Notes: generated from the sequence alone by a model not told the origin. Counted from the first letter of the stretch, positions 17,739-27,486 are shown. The stretch is 42,064 nucleotides of DNA from Myxococcales bacterium (GCA_003142855.1 PLNW01000008.1:1-42064), one strand, 5' to 3'. A program made the numbers and translations.

Positions 17739-20696
17739 TCAGCCTGCGAGGACGCGCTCAACGGCTTGTGTGAGCGCTTCGATGGTGTAGGGCTTGGCCA
17801 GCCAAATCAGGCCCTTGTTGACAGCGAGCTCGGCGCGTTCATTGGGAGCGTGACCACTGGCCACGATGGCCTTCTGGGCGGGAAACAGCCGTTGCATCAG
17901 CTCGAAGACCTGCAAGCCATCGAGCTTCTCATTGAGCAGCATGTCCAAGACGACAAGGTCGTAGGGACTCTTGCCCGTCTGCGCTGCCTGGCTAAACACC
18001 TCGCAAGCGCGCAGGCCGCTCTGCATGGTGTCGACCTCGTAACCGAGGTGGACGAGAACCCTCCGGCAAGTCTGCAGTTGGATGGTTTCGTCATCGACGA
18101 CGAGGATCTTCGCCTGGCGGCGCGGCGCTAGCGCAAGCGGCTTGCGTCCTTCAAGGACCACCTGCACCAGGGGAAGATAGAGAGAGAAAGTCGTTCCTTT
18201 TCCGGGGACGCTGCTGACGTCGATGAAACCGTCGTGCTCCTTGACCACCCCATGCACCACGGCGAGACCAAGCCCTGAGCCAGAGCTTTCGCCCACGCGT
18301 TTCTTGGTGAAGAACGGCTCGAAGACACGCACGAGCTCCCGCGATTCGATGCCGCAACCATCGTCTGAGACAGTCAGGACCGCGTAGTGACCCGCGGGAA
18401 TGGTCTCGTAGTGGCCCCCAGGCAGGGCCAAGTTCTCCCGCCAGGTCTTGACCACGATTTCGCCGCGGCTATCGATCGCTTCAATTGCGTTGCGAACCAG
18501 GTTGCCAACCGCGCGAGCCAACTGCGACTCCGAGCCGCGCACGGCAAGCGGCTCAGCGAAGCAGTCGACCACCATGTTGACGTGGCGGCTCTTGTCGCTA
18601 GCAAAACGCGGACAGTTTTCCGCCAAGCAGGACCTTATTACGCGGTTGAGATCGATGTTCTCTTTCACGGTCCTGCCCTGGCGGCCGAGCGTGAGGAGAT
18701 CTTTGATGGTCTGGGCGGCACGCAGGGACGCGGTCTTGATGAGCTCGACGTCGGCGCGCATGTCTCCCGCGGCGCGCTCGTCCGTCTTCAGCTTGTCGAG
18801 ACCGTCGAGGATGAGATCGGGAAGCGCCACCAGCGGGCCTAGGACATTGTTGAGATCGTGCGCCACGCCGCCGGCGAGAACGCTCAATGCCTCCATCCGT
18901 TTCGTGGTGGCCAAGCGCTCTTGCACGCTGCGCTCGTGCAGCATGGTCTTCTGCACCAGCTCCTGGTGAAGGCGAATGTTCTTCAAGACCGCCGTGATCT
19001 CGTTGCGGAAGACCGCATAGCTTCGGACCCCGTCGGCGTAGTCGAAGACGGCCACGCCGAGTAGCTGGGATTCGAACGCCATGGGGAACACCAAAAAGGT
19101 GCGTCGTGGTTCGAGGACCAGCGCGCTGGGAGGCAGCAACCGGCTTGCGGGGAAGCTGGGCTCGGGCATCTTGACGGCTTGCCCGTCGACGAGACAAACC
19201 ACCGGGACGAGATCGGTGGCATTGGCGTCGAGCGCGCAAGACAGAAACGCGGTGCGAATTCCCGCCGCGGGGAGGCCCTTCTCCAGGGTTTCCTCAAGCG
19301 ACGAGAGATCGAAGGCGACCGACGCTTGCTCGCTTAGTGTCATCAGGGTGGCATAGCTGTCCTCCAGGGTCAGGCGTTGCCGAGTCTGCGTGGTCGTGCT
19401 GGAGGTCGCGACCAGGTTCATCCCTTCGTAGAAGGCGCGCTCGAGCTCCATGTCGGAGAGGTCGGAGAGCTCGTCGCGCAGCCATCCGATCGCGTCCTGG
19501 AGCAGCCGGTGATGTTCGCTGCCATCGCCGATGTCCTCGAGCAAGTCGCCCACCGCCTTGGGGAACGCTCGGTACGGCCCCCCGCTCGCGATGCGGAGGG
19601 ATTCGACCAGCCGATGGCTGACCAGCGCGGCTTCTTCAGGATGGGCGCGGAGTGCGTGCTCAAGTTTAGGCCCCAGCGCCTCGATTCGATCCTGGTGTGG
19701 GGAAGGCGCGTCGCTCCTAGCGACATCGGGGGCGGCTCTCGGATATCGTTCGAATTCACATCCGCATGAGCGGCGGCAGACGAACCGGGAAGGCAGCACG
19801 ACACAATCTGGAACCTGCCGTCCGGCGAGCTGGGCCACCACGGTCTCGATGGCCAGGTTCGCCATGCGCTCGAAGGGCTGTGCCACGGTCGTCAGCGGCG
19901 GGCTTCCCAATCCAGCCAGCGGCAGATCGTCGAAACCTGTCACGGGAATATCGCGCGGCACGCGCCGGCCCCACTTGCGCAAGGCCTCGATGGCTCCCAT
20001 GGCCATGTTGTCGTTCGCGGCCACCACCCCGTCGAAGGCGACGCCCGTGGCAAGAAGATTGTCCATCGCGCTGCGGCCCTGCTTGGGCATGAAATAGCCG
20101 CAAGCCACCAGCGCTGGATCGAAGGCGATGCCGTGTCTGGCGAGAACGTCCTTGTAGGCCTCGAAGCGCACTTCCGCCTCGGGGTTCTGGGGCGTTCCAG
20201 CGAGAAACACCGGCCTGCGCACCCCGTGTTCGCGCACCAGGTGCTCGACCGCGGCATCCATGCCGCCGCGGTTGTCGAGCACCAGACTGGGAATGCCCGG
20301 CAACGCCAGGCCGAGGCTGCACAAGCTGGCCGGCCGGTAGCCCTCGAGCAAGCGGGCGACGGGATCGGGTCCACAGAAGGCCGCGAGCATGTTCGACACG
20401 ACGATGATTCCGTCGAAGCTGCCTGGCCGCAACACCCTGAATATCGTGTTGTCCGCGGCGCTCGTCGGGCCTGGGGCATCGAGGGAGCCGCCGTAGATCA
20501 GCAGCAGGTTGTGCCCATCTTGGCAGCACTTGGAATCGAGCGCCTCGCGGAGACTGGCCTCGTAGCAGCCCTCCAAGAAATTGGCGTTGTCGATCAGGAC
20601 TGCGATGGTCAGACGTTTCGACCCAGCCTGCGCGGCGGGCAATCGCGCTCCGTCTTTCGGCGGAGCCTGCGCCGGAAATGTTGTGGATACCGTCAC
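17739..20696 (-). CDS. Soluble hybrid histidine kinase with LacI-type ligand domain
   Basis: A 985-residue protein with GTG start and no membrane segment. Residues about 28-320 are a periplasmic-binding-protein fold of the LacI/GalR type (IAVLIDNANF, GIIVVSN, VTGFDDLPLA, TTVAQPF) without the usual DNA-binding domain, closed by a CRRSCGCE motif. A central region (about 330-590) probably contains a GAF-like sensor and a helix linker. Then come the kinase with His613 (GGVAHDLNN), an ATPase domain (DDGCGI, GSGLGLAV) and a receiver with Asp918 (VVLDML). LacI folds bind sugars, so it is a plausible cytoplasmic saccharide sensor for the flanking hydrolase genes; its partner regulator is not in the window. 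Confidence 0.88.
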   Translation of the reverse strand: MTVSTTFPAQAPPKDGARLPAAQAGSKRLTIAVLIDNANFLEGCYEASLREALDSKCCQDGHNLLLIYGGSLDAPGPTSAADNTIFRVLRPGSFDGIIVVSNMLAAFCGPDPVARLLEGYRPASLCSLGLALPGIPSLVLDNRGGMDAAVEHLVREHGVRRPVFLAGTPQNPEAEVRFEAYKDVLARHGIAFDPALVACGYFMPKQGRSAMDNLLATGVAFDGVVAANDNMAMGAIEALRKWGRRVPRDIPVTGFDDLPLAGLGSPPLTTVAQPFERMANLAIETVVAQLAGRQVPDCVVLPSRFVCRRSCGCEFERYPRAAPDVARSDAPSPHQDRIEALGPKLEHALRAHPEEAALVSHRLVESLRIASGGPYRAFPKAVGDLLEDIGDGSEHHRLLQDAIGWLRDELSDLSDMELERAFYEGMNLVATSSTTTQTRQRLTLEDSYATLMTLSEQASVAFDLSSLEETLEKGLPAAGIRTAFLSCALDANATDLVPVVCLVDGQAVKMPEPSFPASRLLPPSALVLEPRRTFLVFPMAFESQLLGVAVFDYADGVRSYAVFRNEITAVLKNIRLHQELVQKTMLHERSVQERLATTKRMEALSVLAGGVAHDLNNVLGPLVALPDLILDGLDKLKTDERAAGDMRADVELIKTASLRAAQTIKDLLTLGRQGRTVKENIDLNRVIRSCLAENCPRFASDKSRHVNMVVDCFAEPLAVRGSESQLARAVGNLVRNAIEAIDSRGEIVVKTWRENLALPGGHYETIPAGHYAVLTVSDDGCGIESRELVRVFEPFFTKKRVGESSGSGLGLAVVHGVVKEHDGFIDVSSVPGKGTTFSLYLPLVQVVLEGRKPLALAPRRQAKILVVDDETIQLQTCRRVLVHLGYEVDTMQSGLRACEVFSQAAQTGKSPYDLVVLDMLLNEKLDGLQVFELMQRLFPAQKAIVASGHAPNERAELAVNKGLIWLAKPYTIEALTQAVERVLAG

Positions 20697-21085
20697 GGGG
20701 TCTTGCGTGTCGTGGTCACAACAGCCTATAGCCGTCTCAGAAAGCCAGAGAACTTCATATATTGTATATTACGAAGTCTTACTTACACTATATTAGAAAC
20801 GTTAAATATCTTACAGAGCTGGGTACGGGAACATTCCACACTTTCACGTACGCAGCAGCGACAGGGCGGAAATCATAGAGAAATTTCCAGGGTTGTCCCT
20901 CGCCAACCCGTGATCCCCATCGCGCAAGAAGAACCGACGGACGAACCACCCGAATGCGGACAGAATTCAGCATAAAGGGGGTGTCCGAGAGCATCAAACA
21001 ACCCAAACGATTCCGAGCTAGCCGGCCCAACGACCGCGAACGGTCCACGGGCAGCGAGCCGAGAGGGAAAACCTTCTCACCTCCC
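20697..21085. other. AT-rich divergent promoter region
   Basis: No gene is supported. Positions about 20750-20820 are strikingly AT-rich (runs such as TATATTGTATATTA) compared with the GC-rich surroundings. This is expected for a divergent promoter region serving the kinase on the minus strand and the Moco operon on the plus strand. A frame joined to moeA is open from 20954 but looks non-coding before about 21086. No riboswitch was recognised. Confidence 0.4.
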
Positions 21086-21106
21086 GTGCTTGGGAAGAAA
21101 TTCGTC

Positions 21107-22321
21107 TTGCTCACACCACAACAGGCCTGGTCGTCGATCCTGAAGCACACGACGTGCCTCACCGCGACCGACGTCTCCGCCGACGAGGCTCTTGGTCACG
21201 TGTTGGCCGAGCCCCTGCGTGCGGATCGCGACATGCCTCCTGCCGACCGCTCGGCGCGGGACGGATTCGCGGTCCGCGCTGCGGACTTGCTACGGATTCC
21301 CGTCACCCTGCCGATCGTCGGTGAAGTGGCGGCCGGCTCACTCGCGGCGCCAGTCGTGACCGCGGGAACCTGCGCACGCATTTTCACCGGCGCCAACCTC
21401 CCGCCCGGGGCCGACACCGTGGTCAAGGTCGAAGACACGCGCTCGGCGGGCGCCGGTGAAGTCACCTTCGTCAGGGCCGAGCCGGCGGGCGCAAACATTC
21501 TGCGCCAGGGGGAGAACGCGCGGGCGGGTCGCGACCTCGTTGCCGCGGGCTGTGTGCTCGGCAGCCTGCATATCGCCCTCGCCGCCGCCACCGGGCGCAC
21601 GAGCCTGCGCGTGTTTCGCCGGCCGCGCGTCGCGATCATCGCCACCGGGCGCGAACTTGTGCCCCCGGAGGCTGAGGTGGGCGCGCACCAGGAGCGCGAT
21701 GCCAATAGCCCCATGCTGGCGGCGGCTTTCCGCGCGGCGGGAATTTCTGTAGCGTCTGCCTGCCGGGTTTCCGACAATCTCGATGCCGTGACGGCGGCGC
21801 TGCGGGAAGGGCTCGCGGGCGCAGACGCCGTCGTGCTGAGTGGCGGTGTGTCCGTAGGTGCGTACGATTTCGTTCCGGCGGCCCTCACCGCCGTGGGCGC
21901 GAGCCCCCAGGTTCACGGCGTAGCCATGAAGCCGGGCAAGCCGTTCCTCTTCGCCACAGCGGCTGACTCTCGCCTAATCTTCGGTTTGCCCGGCAATCCC
22001 CTGAGCGCGGCCACCACCCTGCACGAATTCGTGTTACCGGCCTTGCGCCGCATGGCCGGTTGGCCCGAGACGGACTGTCGCCCCCTGGTGCGCGCGCGCC
22101 TGCTCGAGGCGATCGCCAACACGCCCGGCTACCAGCGCTACGTCCTGGCCACGCTGGCGTGGAACACGTCGGGGCCCGAGGTCACGCCGGTGGGCAGCCA
22201 CAGCTCGGCCGACCTCGCGGCTGGCGCTCGCGCGGACGGCGCCGTCATCGTGCCCCCCGACGCGCGCGGCCTGGATCAGGGCGCGCTGGTCGATTTTCGC
22301 CCCTGGCGGGTGTGGCCATGA
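21107..22321 (+). CDS. moeA: Molybdopterin molybdenumtransferase MoeA
   Basis: The protein matches MoeA throughout: MPPADRSARDGFAVRA, the TGANLPPGADTVVKVED segment, GGVSVGAYDFV and MKPGKPFLFA with FGLPGNPLSA. MoeA inserts molybdate into adenylated molybdopterin in the last step of Mo-cofactor synthesis. I place the start at TTG 21107, which has a GGGAAG site upstream and gives the normal N-terminus (LTPQQAW); GTG 21086 is possible. The frame also extends to ATG 20954 with unusual residues. It overlaps moaA by ATGA, heading a Moco operon. Confidence 0.93.
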   Translation: MLTPQQAWSSILKHTTCLTATDVSADEALGHVLAEPLRADRDMPPADRSARDGFAVRAADLLRIPVTLPIVGEVAAGSLAAPVVTAGTCARIFTGANLPPGADTVVKVEDTRSAGAGEVTFVRAEPAGANILRQGENARAGRDLVAAGCVLGSLHIALAAATGRTSLRVFRRPRVAIIATGRELVPPEAEVGAHQERDANSPMLAAAFRAAGISVASACRVSDNLDAVTAALREGLAGADAVVLSGGVSVGAYDFVPAALTAVGASPQVHGVAMKPGKPFLFATAADSRLIFGLPGNPLSAATTLHEFVLPALRRMAGWPETDCRPLVRARLLEAIANTPGYQRYVLATLAWNTSGPEVTPVGSHSSADLAAGARADGAVIVPPDARGLDQGALVDFRPWRVWP

Positions 22322-23283
22322 CGACCGTGCCAGATCCCCTCGTGCTGCGCATCTCGGTCACCGACCGCTGCCCGCTCCGCTGCGTGTACTGCCGTCCGTA
22401 CAAGGAGGAGCGTGCGCGCACGCGCGATCGCCTGCGTGCCGATGACATCGTTCGCTTTGTCCGCGTGGCCCAGGCTGCGGACGGCGTCGCCAAGGTCCGG
22501 CTCACCGGCGGCGAGCCGCTTGGCCGCAGCGACATCGTGGACCTGGTGGCCGCCGTCGCGCCTCTCAGCGTGCCCGACCTCGCGCTGACCACCAACGGCC
22601 AGCGCCTGGCGCCGCTCGCACAGTCCTTGCGCCAGGCCGGACTCCACCGTGTCAACGTCAGTCTCGATTCCCTCGACCCGGAAACCTTCACGCGCGCCGC
22701 TCAGGGCGGCGTGCTTAGGCACAGCCTGGCCGGCATCGACGCCGCGCTCGCGACCGGTCTCGCTCCCCTGCGCATCAACACCGTGGTCATGCGCGGGGTG
22801 AACGACCACGAGGCCGAGGCTCTCGTCGCCCGCGCCCTCGAACGCGGCTGCGAGCAACGCTTCATCGAGCTCATGCCCTCGGGCCTGCGTCCTCGGGACT
22901 ACCAGGCCTGGTTCATGCCATCCGCCGAGCTGCGCGAGCGTCTGGCCCGCATCTTCGATCTTGCGCCCATTGCCCACGAGCCCGGCTCGTCGAGCCGGCG
23001 TTTCAGCGTGACCACCCGCGACGGCAAGCAAGGCACGGTCGGCTTCATCTCTGCCAACAGCCACCCCTTTTGTTTCGGCTGCCGCCGCCTGCGCCTCACC
23101 GCCGATGGCCGCCTGCTGGGCTGCCTCGGCCGCCCCGACCACATCGGCGTTCTCGGCCTCTTGCGCGACCCTGATGCCTCCGCCGACGAGCGCATCGCCG
23201 CCGCTTTCCACGTCGCCCTCGGGTGCAAACGCCCGTTCGGCCCCTTCTCCATCCCCATGCCTATGTCCTCGGTAGGTGGCTAG
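22318..23283 (+). CDS. moaA: GTP 3',8-cyclase MoaA
   Basis: A 321-residue radical-SAM enzyme. The N-terminal cluster is CPLRCVYC (C-x3-C-x2-C), and the C-terminal cluster is FCFGC with a third Cys thirteen residues later (C-x2-C-x13-C). The protein ends in GG, as MoaA must for activity. It converts GTP to 3',8-cyclo-GTP, the first step of Moco synthesis, with MoaC encoded next. The ATG lies in the moeA stop (ATGA). The length is near the family norm. Confidence 0.95.
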   Translation: MTTVPDPLVLRISVTDRCPLRCVYCRPYKEERARTRDRLRADDIVRFVRVAQAADGVAKVRLTGGEPLGRSDIVDLVAAVAPLSVPDLALTTNGQRLAPLAQSLRQAGLHRVNVSLDSLDPETFTRAAQGGVLRHSLAGIDAALATGLAPLRINTVVMRGVNDHEAEALVARALERGCEQRFIELMPSGLRPRDYQAWFMPSAELRERLARIFDLAPIAHEPGSSSRRFSVTTRDGKQGTVGFISANSHPFCFGCRRLRLTADGRLLGCLGRPDHIGVLGLLRDPDASADERIAAAFHVALGCKRPFGPFSIPMPMSSVGG

Positions 23284-23291
23284 CGTGTGAC

Positions 23292-23795
23292 ATGAAAGAA
23301 ACTCTCCTCTCCCACCTCGACAAGGCCGGCAGCGCCCGCATGGTGGATGTGACCGCCAAGATGCCGACCGAGCGCCTGGCGCGCGCCGAGGCCGTCGTCA
23401 TCCTGGGCCGCGCCCTGGCCGCGCGGCTGCGGCGCGCGGGAGCGCTGTCCAAGGGCAACGTACTCGAAACCGCACGCCTGGCCGGCATCCAGGGCGCCAA
23501 GCAGACCGCGAGCCTCATCCCCCTTTGCCATCCTTTGCCCCTCGACGTTGTCGAGGTCCACTCGACTATAGTCGGTGACCGCGTGCTCATCGAGACCATG
23601 GCGCGCGCCCGTGCTGCCACCGGCGTCGAGATGGAAGCCCTGACCGCGGCCAGCGTCGCGGCGCTGACCGTGTACGACATGTGCAAGGCCGCGAGCAAGG
23701 ACATCATCATCGGCCCCATTCGCCTGCTGGAGAAATCCGGGGGACGCTCGGGGCATTTCCTGCGCAAGGGAGCGAGCCGTGCCCGGAAGGGTTGA
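23292..23795 (+). CDS. moaC: Cyclic pyranopterin monophosphate synthase MoaC
   Basis: A 167-residue protein with the MoaC signatures [17 protein letters not shown] and [20 protein letters not shown]. It turns the MoaA product into cyclic pyranopterin monophosphate. It starts 8 bases after the moaA stop and overlaps the next gene by 17 bases, so all four genes are likely one transcript. The molybdopterin synthase genes moaD and moaE are not in the window. Confidence 0.95.
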   Translation: MKETLLSHLDKAGSARMVDVTAKMPTERLARAEAVVILGRALAARLRRAGALSKGNVLETARLAGIQGAKQTASLIPLCHPLPLDVVEVHSTIVGDRVLIETMARARAATGVEMEALTAASVAALTVYDMCKAASKDIIIGPIRLLEKSGGRSGHFLRKGASRARKG

Positions 23796-24732
23796 AGCGA
23801 TCTGCATCAGCGAGCGCAGGGGCATGCCCAAGACCGCGCTGCCCGCCGCGCGACTGCGCGCGGATCACGGCATCGAGGGCGACGCGCACAGTGGGCCCGG
23901 CCATCGTCAGGTCAGCATCCTCGGCCATGACGATATCGAGTCCTTCAAGCAAACCGGTCGCCTCGATGTGCAGGCAGGCGCCTTTGCCGAGAACCTGATT
24001 GTCGCCGGACTCGACCTCGGCTCGCTCGGACTCGGCAGCCGCCTGCGCCTGGGCGGCGCAGCGATCTTGAGCATCACCCAGATCGGCAAGCACTGCCACG
24101 ACCGCTGCGCCATCTTCCGCCAGACCGGCGATTGCATCATGCCGCGCATGGGCCTGTTTGCCCGCGTGCTGGCGGGCGGCGCTGTAGCCGTTGGCGATCC
24201 CGTCGAGATCGAGGAGACGGTTCCGCGCTCAGCCTTTCAGACTGTGGTCCTGACCCTGAGCGATCGCTGCGCCGCCGGCCTCACGCAGGACACCGCTGGC
24301 CCTGCGGTGTCCGCTCTGCTGCGTGAGTCCTTGCCCGCGCACATCTACCGCTCCGAAATCCTGCCCGACGAACGCGGCCCGCTGGCCGAGCGCCTACGCC
24401 ACTACGCCGACGGCCACAGCATCGATCTCATCGTCGCGGTGGGCGGCACCGGGCTTTCCCCGCGCGACATCACCCCTGAGGCCGTGCGCGACGTGATCGA
24501 ACGCCCCACGCCCGGCTTCGACGAGGCCATGCGCGCCGCCTCGCTGGCCCACACCAAGCTGGCCATGCTCTCGCGCGCCTGCTCGGGCGTGCGCGGCCAG
24601 ACGCTTATCCTGTCCGTGCCCGGCTCCGAGCCCGCAGCGGTCGAGAACCTGCGAGCGATCTTGCCCGCTTTGCCGCACGGCCTACGCAAGCTGCGTGGCG
24701 ATCCCGAGGACTGCGGGCGAATTTCGCCCTGA
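23779..24732 (+). CDS. MOSC domain fused to MogA/MoaB-type domain
   Basis: A 317-residue fusion with a GTG start inside moaC. Residues 1-150 form a MOSC domain ([39 protein letters not shown]), a fold that binds Moco or sulfur species. Residues 155-317 match MogA/MoaB, the molybdopterin adenylyltransferase ([32 protein letters not shown]). The MogA part fills the step before MoeA, so the operon covers both ends of the pathway. The MOSC part may carry or protect the cofactor. Confidence 0.9.
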   Translation: MPGRVEAICISERRGMPKTALPAARLRADHGIEGDAHSGPGHRQVSILGHDDIESFKQTGRLDVQAGAFAENLIVAGLDLGSLGLGSRLRLGGAAILSITQIGKHCHDRCAIFRQTGDCIMPRMGLFARVLAGGAVAVGDPVEIEETVPRSAFQTVVLTLSDRCAAGLTQDTAGPAVSALLRESLPAHIYRSEILPDERGPLAERLRHYADGHSIDLIVAVGGTGLSPRDITPEAVRDVIERPTPGFDEAMRAASLAHTKLAMLSRACSGVRGQTLILSVPGSEPAAVENLRAILPALPHGLRKLRGDPEDCGRISP

Positions 24733-24807
24733 CCGTCTTGGTGCGCGGTGCGCGGCGACGCCTGGCTCAACCGTCTGTCACCTGATAGACTAGGTCTTGT
24801 GGCGCAC

Positions 24808-25014
24808 ATGCCGCAGCCTCTTACTGCCAACGATCTGCTACCGCTGGTCGCGCGTCTGGCGCCTGGCGAGCGCGATCGGTTGGTGCATCTTATCGAGGCA
24901 ACATCGGAGCGCGACGCCTCCGTGTACGGAATGACTCCGCCCGGGCGAGACGAATTCTCCAGCGATGAAGAACCGCTCGCGTGGGACTCCGAAGGTTGGG
25001 AGAATCTGGCGTGA
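24808..25014 (+). CDS. Antitoxin of a MazEF-like pair
   Basis: A small acidic protein of 68 residues from ATG 24808; GTG 24799 is equally possible and sits 7 bases after a TAGACT -10-like box. A helical front (LTANDLLPLVARLAPGERDRL) is followed by an acidic tail (SSDEEPLAWDSEGWE) of the kind that wraps a MazF toxin. Its family is not one I can name. The assignment rests on the GTGA overlap with a clear MazF downstream. Confidence 0.65.
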   Translation: MPQPLTANDLLPLVARLAPGERDRLVHLIEATSERDASVYGMTPPGRDEFSSDEEPLAWDSEGWENLA

Positions 25015-25340
25015 GGCGCGGCGAGATCCGGTGGTACACATTTCGACTTCCAGACAAGCGCCGCCCGGTGATGATCCTGACCCGCAACGAGGTTATCGGA
25101 AATCTGAATGAATTGATCGTAGTTCCCGTGACGAGAACGGTCCGCGGCTTGGCCACAGAATTGGTCCTCACCCACGACGATGGCATGCCAGTGACGTGCG
25201 CGCTGAACTTCGACCATGTCTCCCTGGCGCAACAAGGCCGCATGGGAGGGCTCCTATGCAGTCTGCCAGAGCGGCGTTGGCCAGAGGTGCGAAACGCGCT
25301 CCTTCTCGCCTGTGGCTTCGAGGTGATGGAAGCTCGCTAG
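25011..25340 (+). CDS. MazF/PemK-like mRNA interferase toxin
   Basis: A 109-residue protein starting at GTG 25011 within the antitoxin stop. It has the MazF fold signatures: RRGEIRWYTF at the N-terminus, the KRRPVMILTRN strand, VVPVTRTVRG and the LNFDHV segment. MazF toxins cut mRNA at short sequence motifs. The length is standard. It follows the Moco operon and opens the toxin-antitoxin patch. Confidence 0.85.
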   Translation: MRRGEIRWYTFRLPDKRRPVMILTRNEVIGNLNELIVVPVTRTVRGLATELVLTHDDGMPVTCALNFDHVSLAQQGRMGGLLCSLPERRWPEVRNALLLACGFEVMEAR

Positions 25341-25581
25341 TTCACGTTCTCGACTGGCACACAGACTCGCCGCTCTCAAACAAGTGTCTGATGGCACCCA
25401 CCAGCGGGATATCGCGTGTTGGGGTAGAATGCCACGCGTGGTCGACAAAGCGTTCGCGCCATTCAGCATCGCCGGCTCGGGCAAGCGCACGATGAAGATT
25501 TCGGATAGCTCTGGGCGGGGCGACATAGGGCCTTCCGAACGCGAGCCTCCACGCCCCAATCTGCCACCGAAAGGTATCTGA

Positions 25582-27486
25582 ATGTACCTGACCGACATGC
25601 TCATTGAGAACGATGGGCCCATCAAGTCGCTCGAACTCACATTGCCATTCAACGCTGACGGCACTCCCAAGCCGCTTGTGCTCGTGGGCGTGAACGGCTC
25701 CGGAAAAACGATTCTGCTCTCCCACGTGGCCGATGCGTTGGTCGAGTTCGCGAAGGATGCCTATGGCGACATAGTGGCCGGCCAACAACTTGGTGTGGCG
25801 CCGTACTTCCGTGTTGTGGGCCATGTCAACCAGCACGTAGATGCAGACCATAGCCTGGCCCTTCTGCAATTCCGGTCGAAGGAAAAATCGTTTTCCTTCG
25901 TCGAGAAGACAGGTACCCTAGCCCCAGAAGACCGCTCCTCAAGGCTCCGAGGACGCTTTGCTGGGGTTGCAGCTTGGCCGAAAGAGGGGAACCACAAGGA
26001 CCACAAGCCCCAAGACAAAGACGCGTTTACCGCGTTCTTTCGCGATTGCTCGGCTTGCTACTTTCCTGCAAGCCGGAAGGAGGCCCCGCACTGGCTGAAC
26101 CGTGAAGCCGCCCGAGACGCCGCGGCATTCGGGGACGAGAAAAGGTACACTGGGTTACTCGGAAAACCTATCCTCGTAGAAAGCTCCTCGGAGCAGAACA
26201 AGCGTTGGCTGCTGGACGTAGTGCTCGACTCTCGCCCAGATATTTTCCTCGTCGACGGGCAGCCGCAGGCGAAGAACCTGCCCAACACGCTCGCACTCGG
26301 CAGCAGTCGCAAGAACGTCGAAACGCTGCTTGGCGCGGTCCTCTGCCGGGAGAATGTCGAGCTGTCGGTTGGTCACCGCGGCCAACTGCCCCGGCTCTCG
26401 ATCGCGGTCGAAGGGCGGCGGACAATTCCGAGTCTCGACAACCTATCGGCGGGACAGGCCGTGCTTTTCAACATGTTCGCTACGATTATCCGCTACGCGG
26501 ATAGGGCGAATATTAGCCGAAGTATTTGCCTGGCTGACATAGAGGGCATCGTCCTAATCGACGAGATCGACTCGCATCTCCATGTGGAATTGCAGCACAA
26601 GGTGTTGCCCAAAATACTACAGCTGTTCCCAAAGGTGCAGTTTCTCGTCAGCTCGCATTCGCCACTGTTCGTGTTGGGCATGGAGCATGTCTATGGGGAA
26701 GGGGGAGTGACGATTCTGGAGATGCCGACGGGCCATCAGCTCGGTAGTGAGCGCTTCTCGGAGTTCGGAAGAATCTACGATTGCGTGCGCGACACGGCCA
26801 CTTTTGAAGCCGATGTGGTCGAGCGCGCAAAACAGTTTAAGAAGCCAGTCTTGATCACCGAGGGCAGAAGTGACGCGAAGATAGTCACAGCCGCCTGGCA
26901 GAAACTGCACCCCTCTGACAATCAGCCTTTTGAAGTCGTTCCGTCCGGGATCGACGCAGACGAAGGTGAGCGGACCGGAAACGCTGATGACGTGCGCAGG
27001 ATGCTGGAGTTCCTCCCGACCGTCACGGACCAGCCTGTAGTCGGGCTTTTCGACAATGATCGCGAGGGAAATGAGAAGTTCAAGGGCCTCAAAGAAAAGG
27101 CCTTCGAGCCATGGGTGCAGGGCTGCGGTAAACGAAAACACCTGACCAGGAATGTGCACGGCCTCCTTCTGCCCGTGCCGCCATTTAGGAAGGCTTTTGT
27201 GACTGAGGATGATATCTGTCAGCGATACCTGACTATCGAGCACTATTTTCGTGACGAGATCCTCGATTTGCAATCCATGAAGGGCGCCCGGGTTCTCGGG
27301 TCTTCGGTGTTCCAGATACGCGGCGACAAGATGAAGTTTGCGGAGGCCGCGGCCATGTTCGATGAGGCTGCCTTTGCGGAATTCGAGCTACTGCTGAAAG
27401 CGGTACTTGAGGCCATGGGTCTGCTCGCGAGTGTGGTGCCTGAGACATATTTAGAAAGGCAGAAAACGGACCCGGTGATACGGTGA
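25582..27486 (+). CDS. OLD-like AAA ATPase with TOPRIM domain
   Basis: A 634-residue protein. The ATPase half has Walker A GVNGSGKT (36-43), an ABC-type signature LSAGQ (288), Walker B IVLIDEID (323) and the SSHSP switch (357). The C-terminal half is a TOPRIM-like nuclease domain with ITEGRSD (Glu427), LFDNDREG (DND at 491-493) and a late IEHYF motif. This is the layout of OLD-family nucleases, many of which act in phage defence. It is a lone gene: no Gabija GajB helicase or other partner is visible. An AAAGGT site precedes the ATG. The last 20 residues derive from a repeat also found at 30164. Confidence 0.8.
   Translation: MYLTDMLIENDGPIKSLELTLPFNADGTPKPLVLVGVNGSGKTILLSHVADALVEFAKDAYGDIVAGQQLGVAPYFRVVGHVNQHVDADHSLALLQFRSKEKSFSFVEKTGTLAPEDRSSRLRGRFAGVAAWPKEGNHKDHKPQDKDAFTAFFRDCSACYFPASRKEAPHWLNREAARDAAAFGDEKRYTGLLGKPILVESSSEQNKRWLLDVVLDSRPDIFLVDGQPQAKNLPNTLALGSSRKNVETLLGAVLCRENVELSVGHRGQLPRLSIAVEGRRTIPSLDNLSAGQAVLFNMFATIIRYADRANISRSICLADIEGIVLIDEIDSHLHVELQHKVLPKILQLFPKVQFLVSSHSPLFVLGMEHVYGEGGVTILEMPTGHQLGSERFSEFGRIYDCVRDTATFEADVVERAKQFKKPVLITEGRSDAKIVTAAWQKLHPSDNQPFEVVPSGIDADEGERTGNADDVRRMLEFLPTVTDQPVVGLFDNDREGNEKFKGLKEKAFEPWVQGCGKRKHLTRNVHGLLLPVPPFRKAFVTEDDICQRYLTIEHYFRDEILDLQSMKGARVLGSSVFQIRGDKMKFAEAAAMFDEAAFAEFELLLKAVLEAMGLLASVVPETYLERQKTDPVIR
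27428..27460 (+). repeat. Copy A of a 33-bp dispersed repeat, in the ATPase 3' end
   Basis: This segment matches 30164-30196 at 30 of 33 positions, with the first 21 identical. It encodes the SVVPET piece of the ATPase tail; copy B encodes SVVPET in the same frame at the end of the beta-helix protein. The two copies bracket the mqsA, truncated-PIN and beta-helix genes. Confidence 0.75.

Noticed and set aside
20820..20953. Possible tRNA or structured RNA in the AT-rich region before moeA
   Set aside because: No cloverleaf, T-loop motif or CCA end could be found by eye; the region fits an ordinary divergent promoter.
22276..23211. A 311-residue minus-strand frame opposite moaA
   Set aside because: It is antisense to a gene with complete MoaA cysteine clusters; composition is Ala/Gly/Arg-biased as expected for a shadow.
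25384..25581. A 65-residue frame ending right before the OLD-like ATPase
   Set aside because: It abuts the ATPase ATG but has no recognisable fold and a Pro/Arg-rich end; the ATPase has its own ribosome site, so coupling is not needed.
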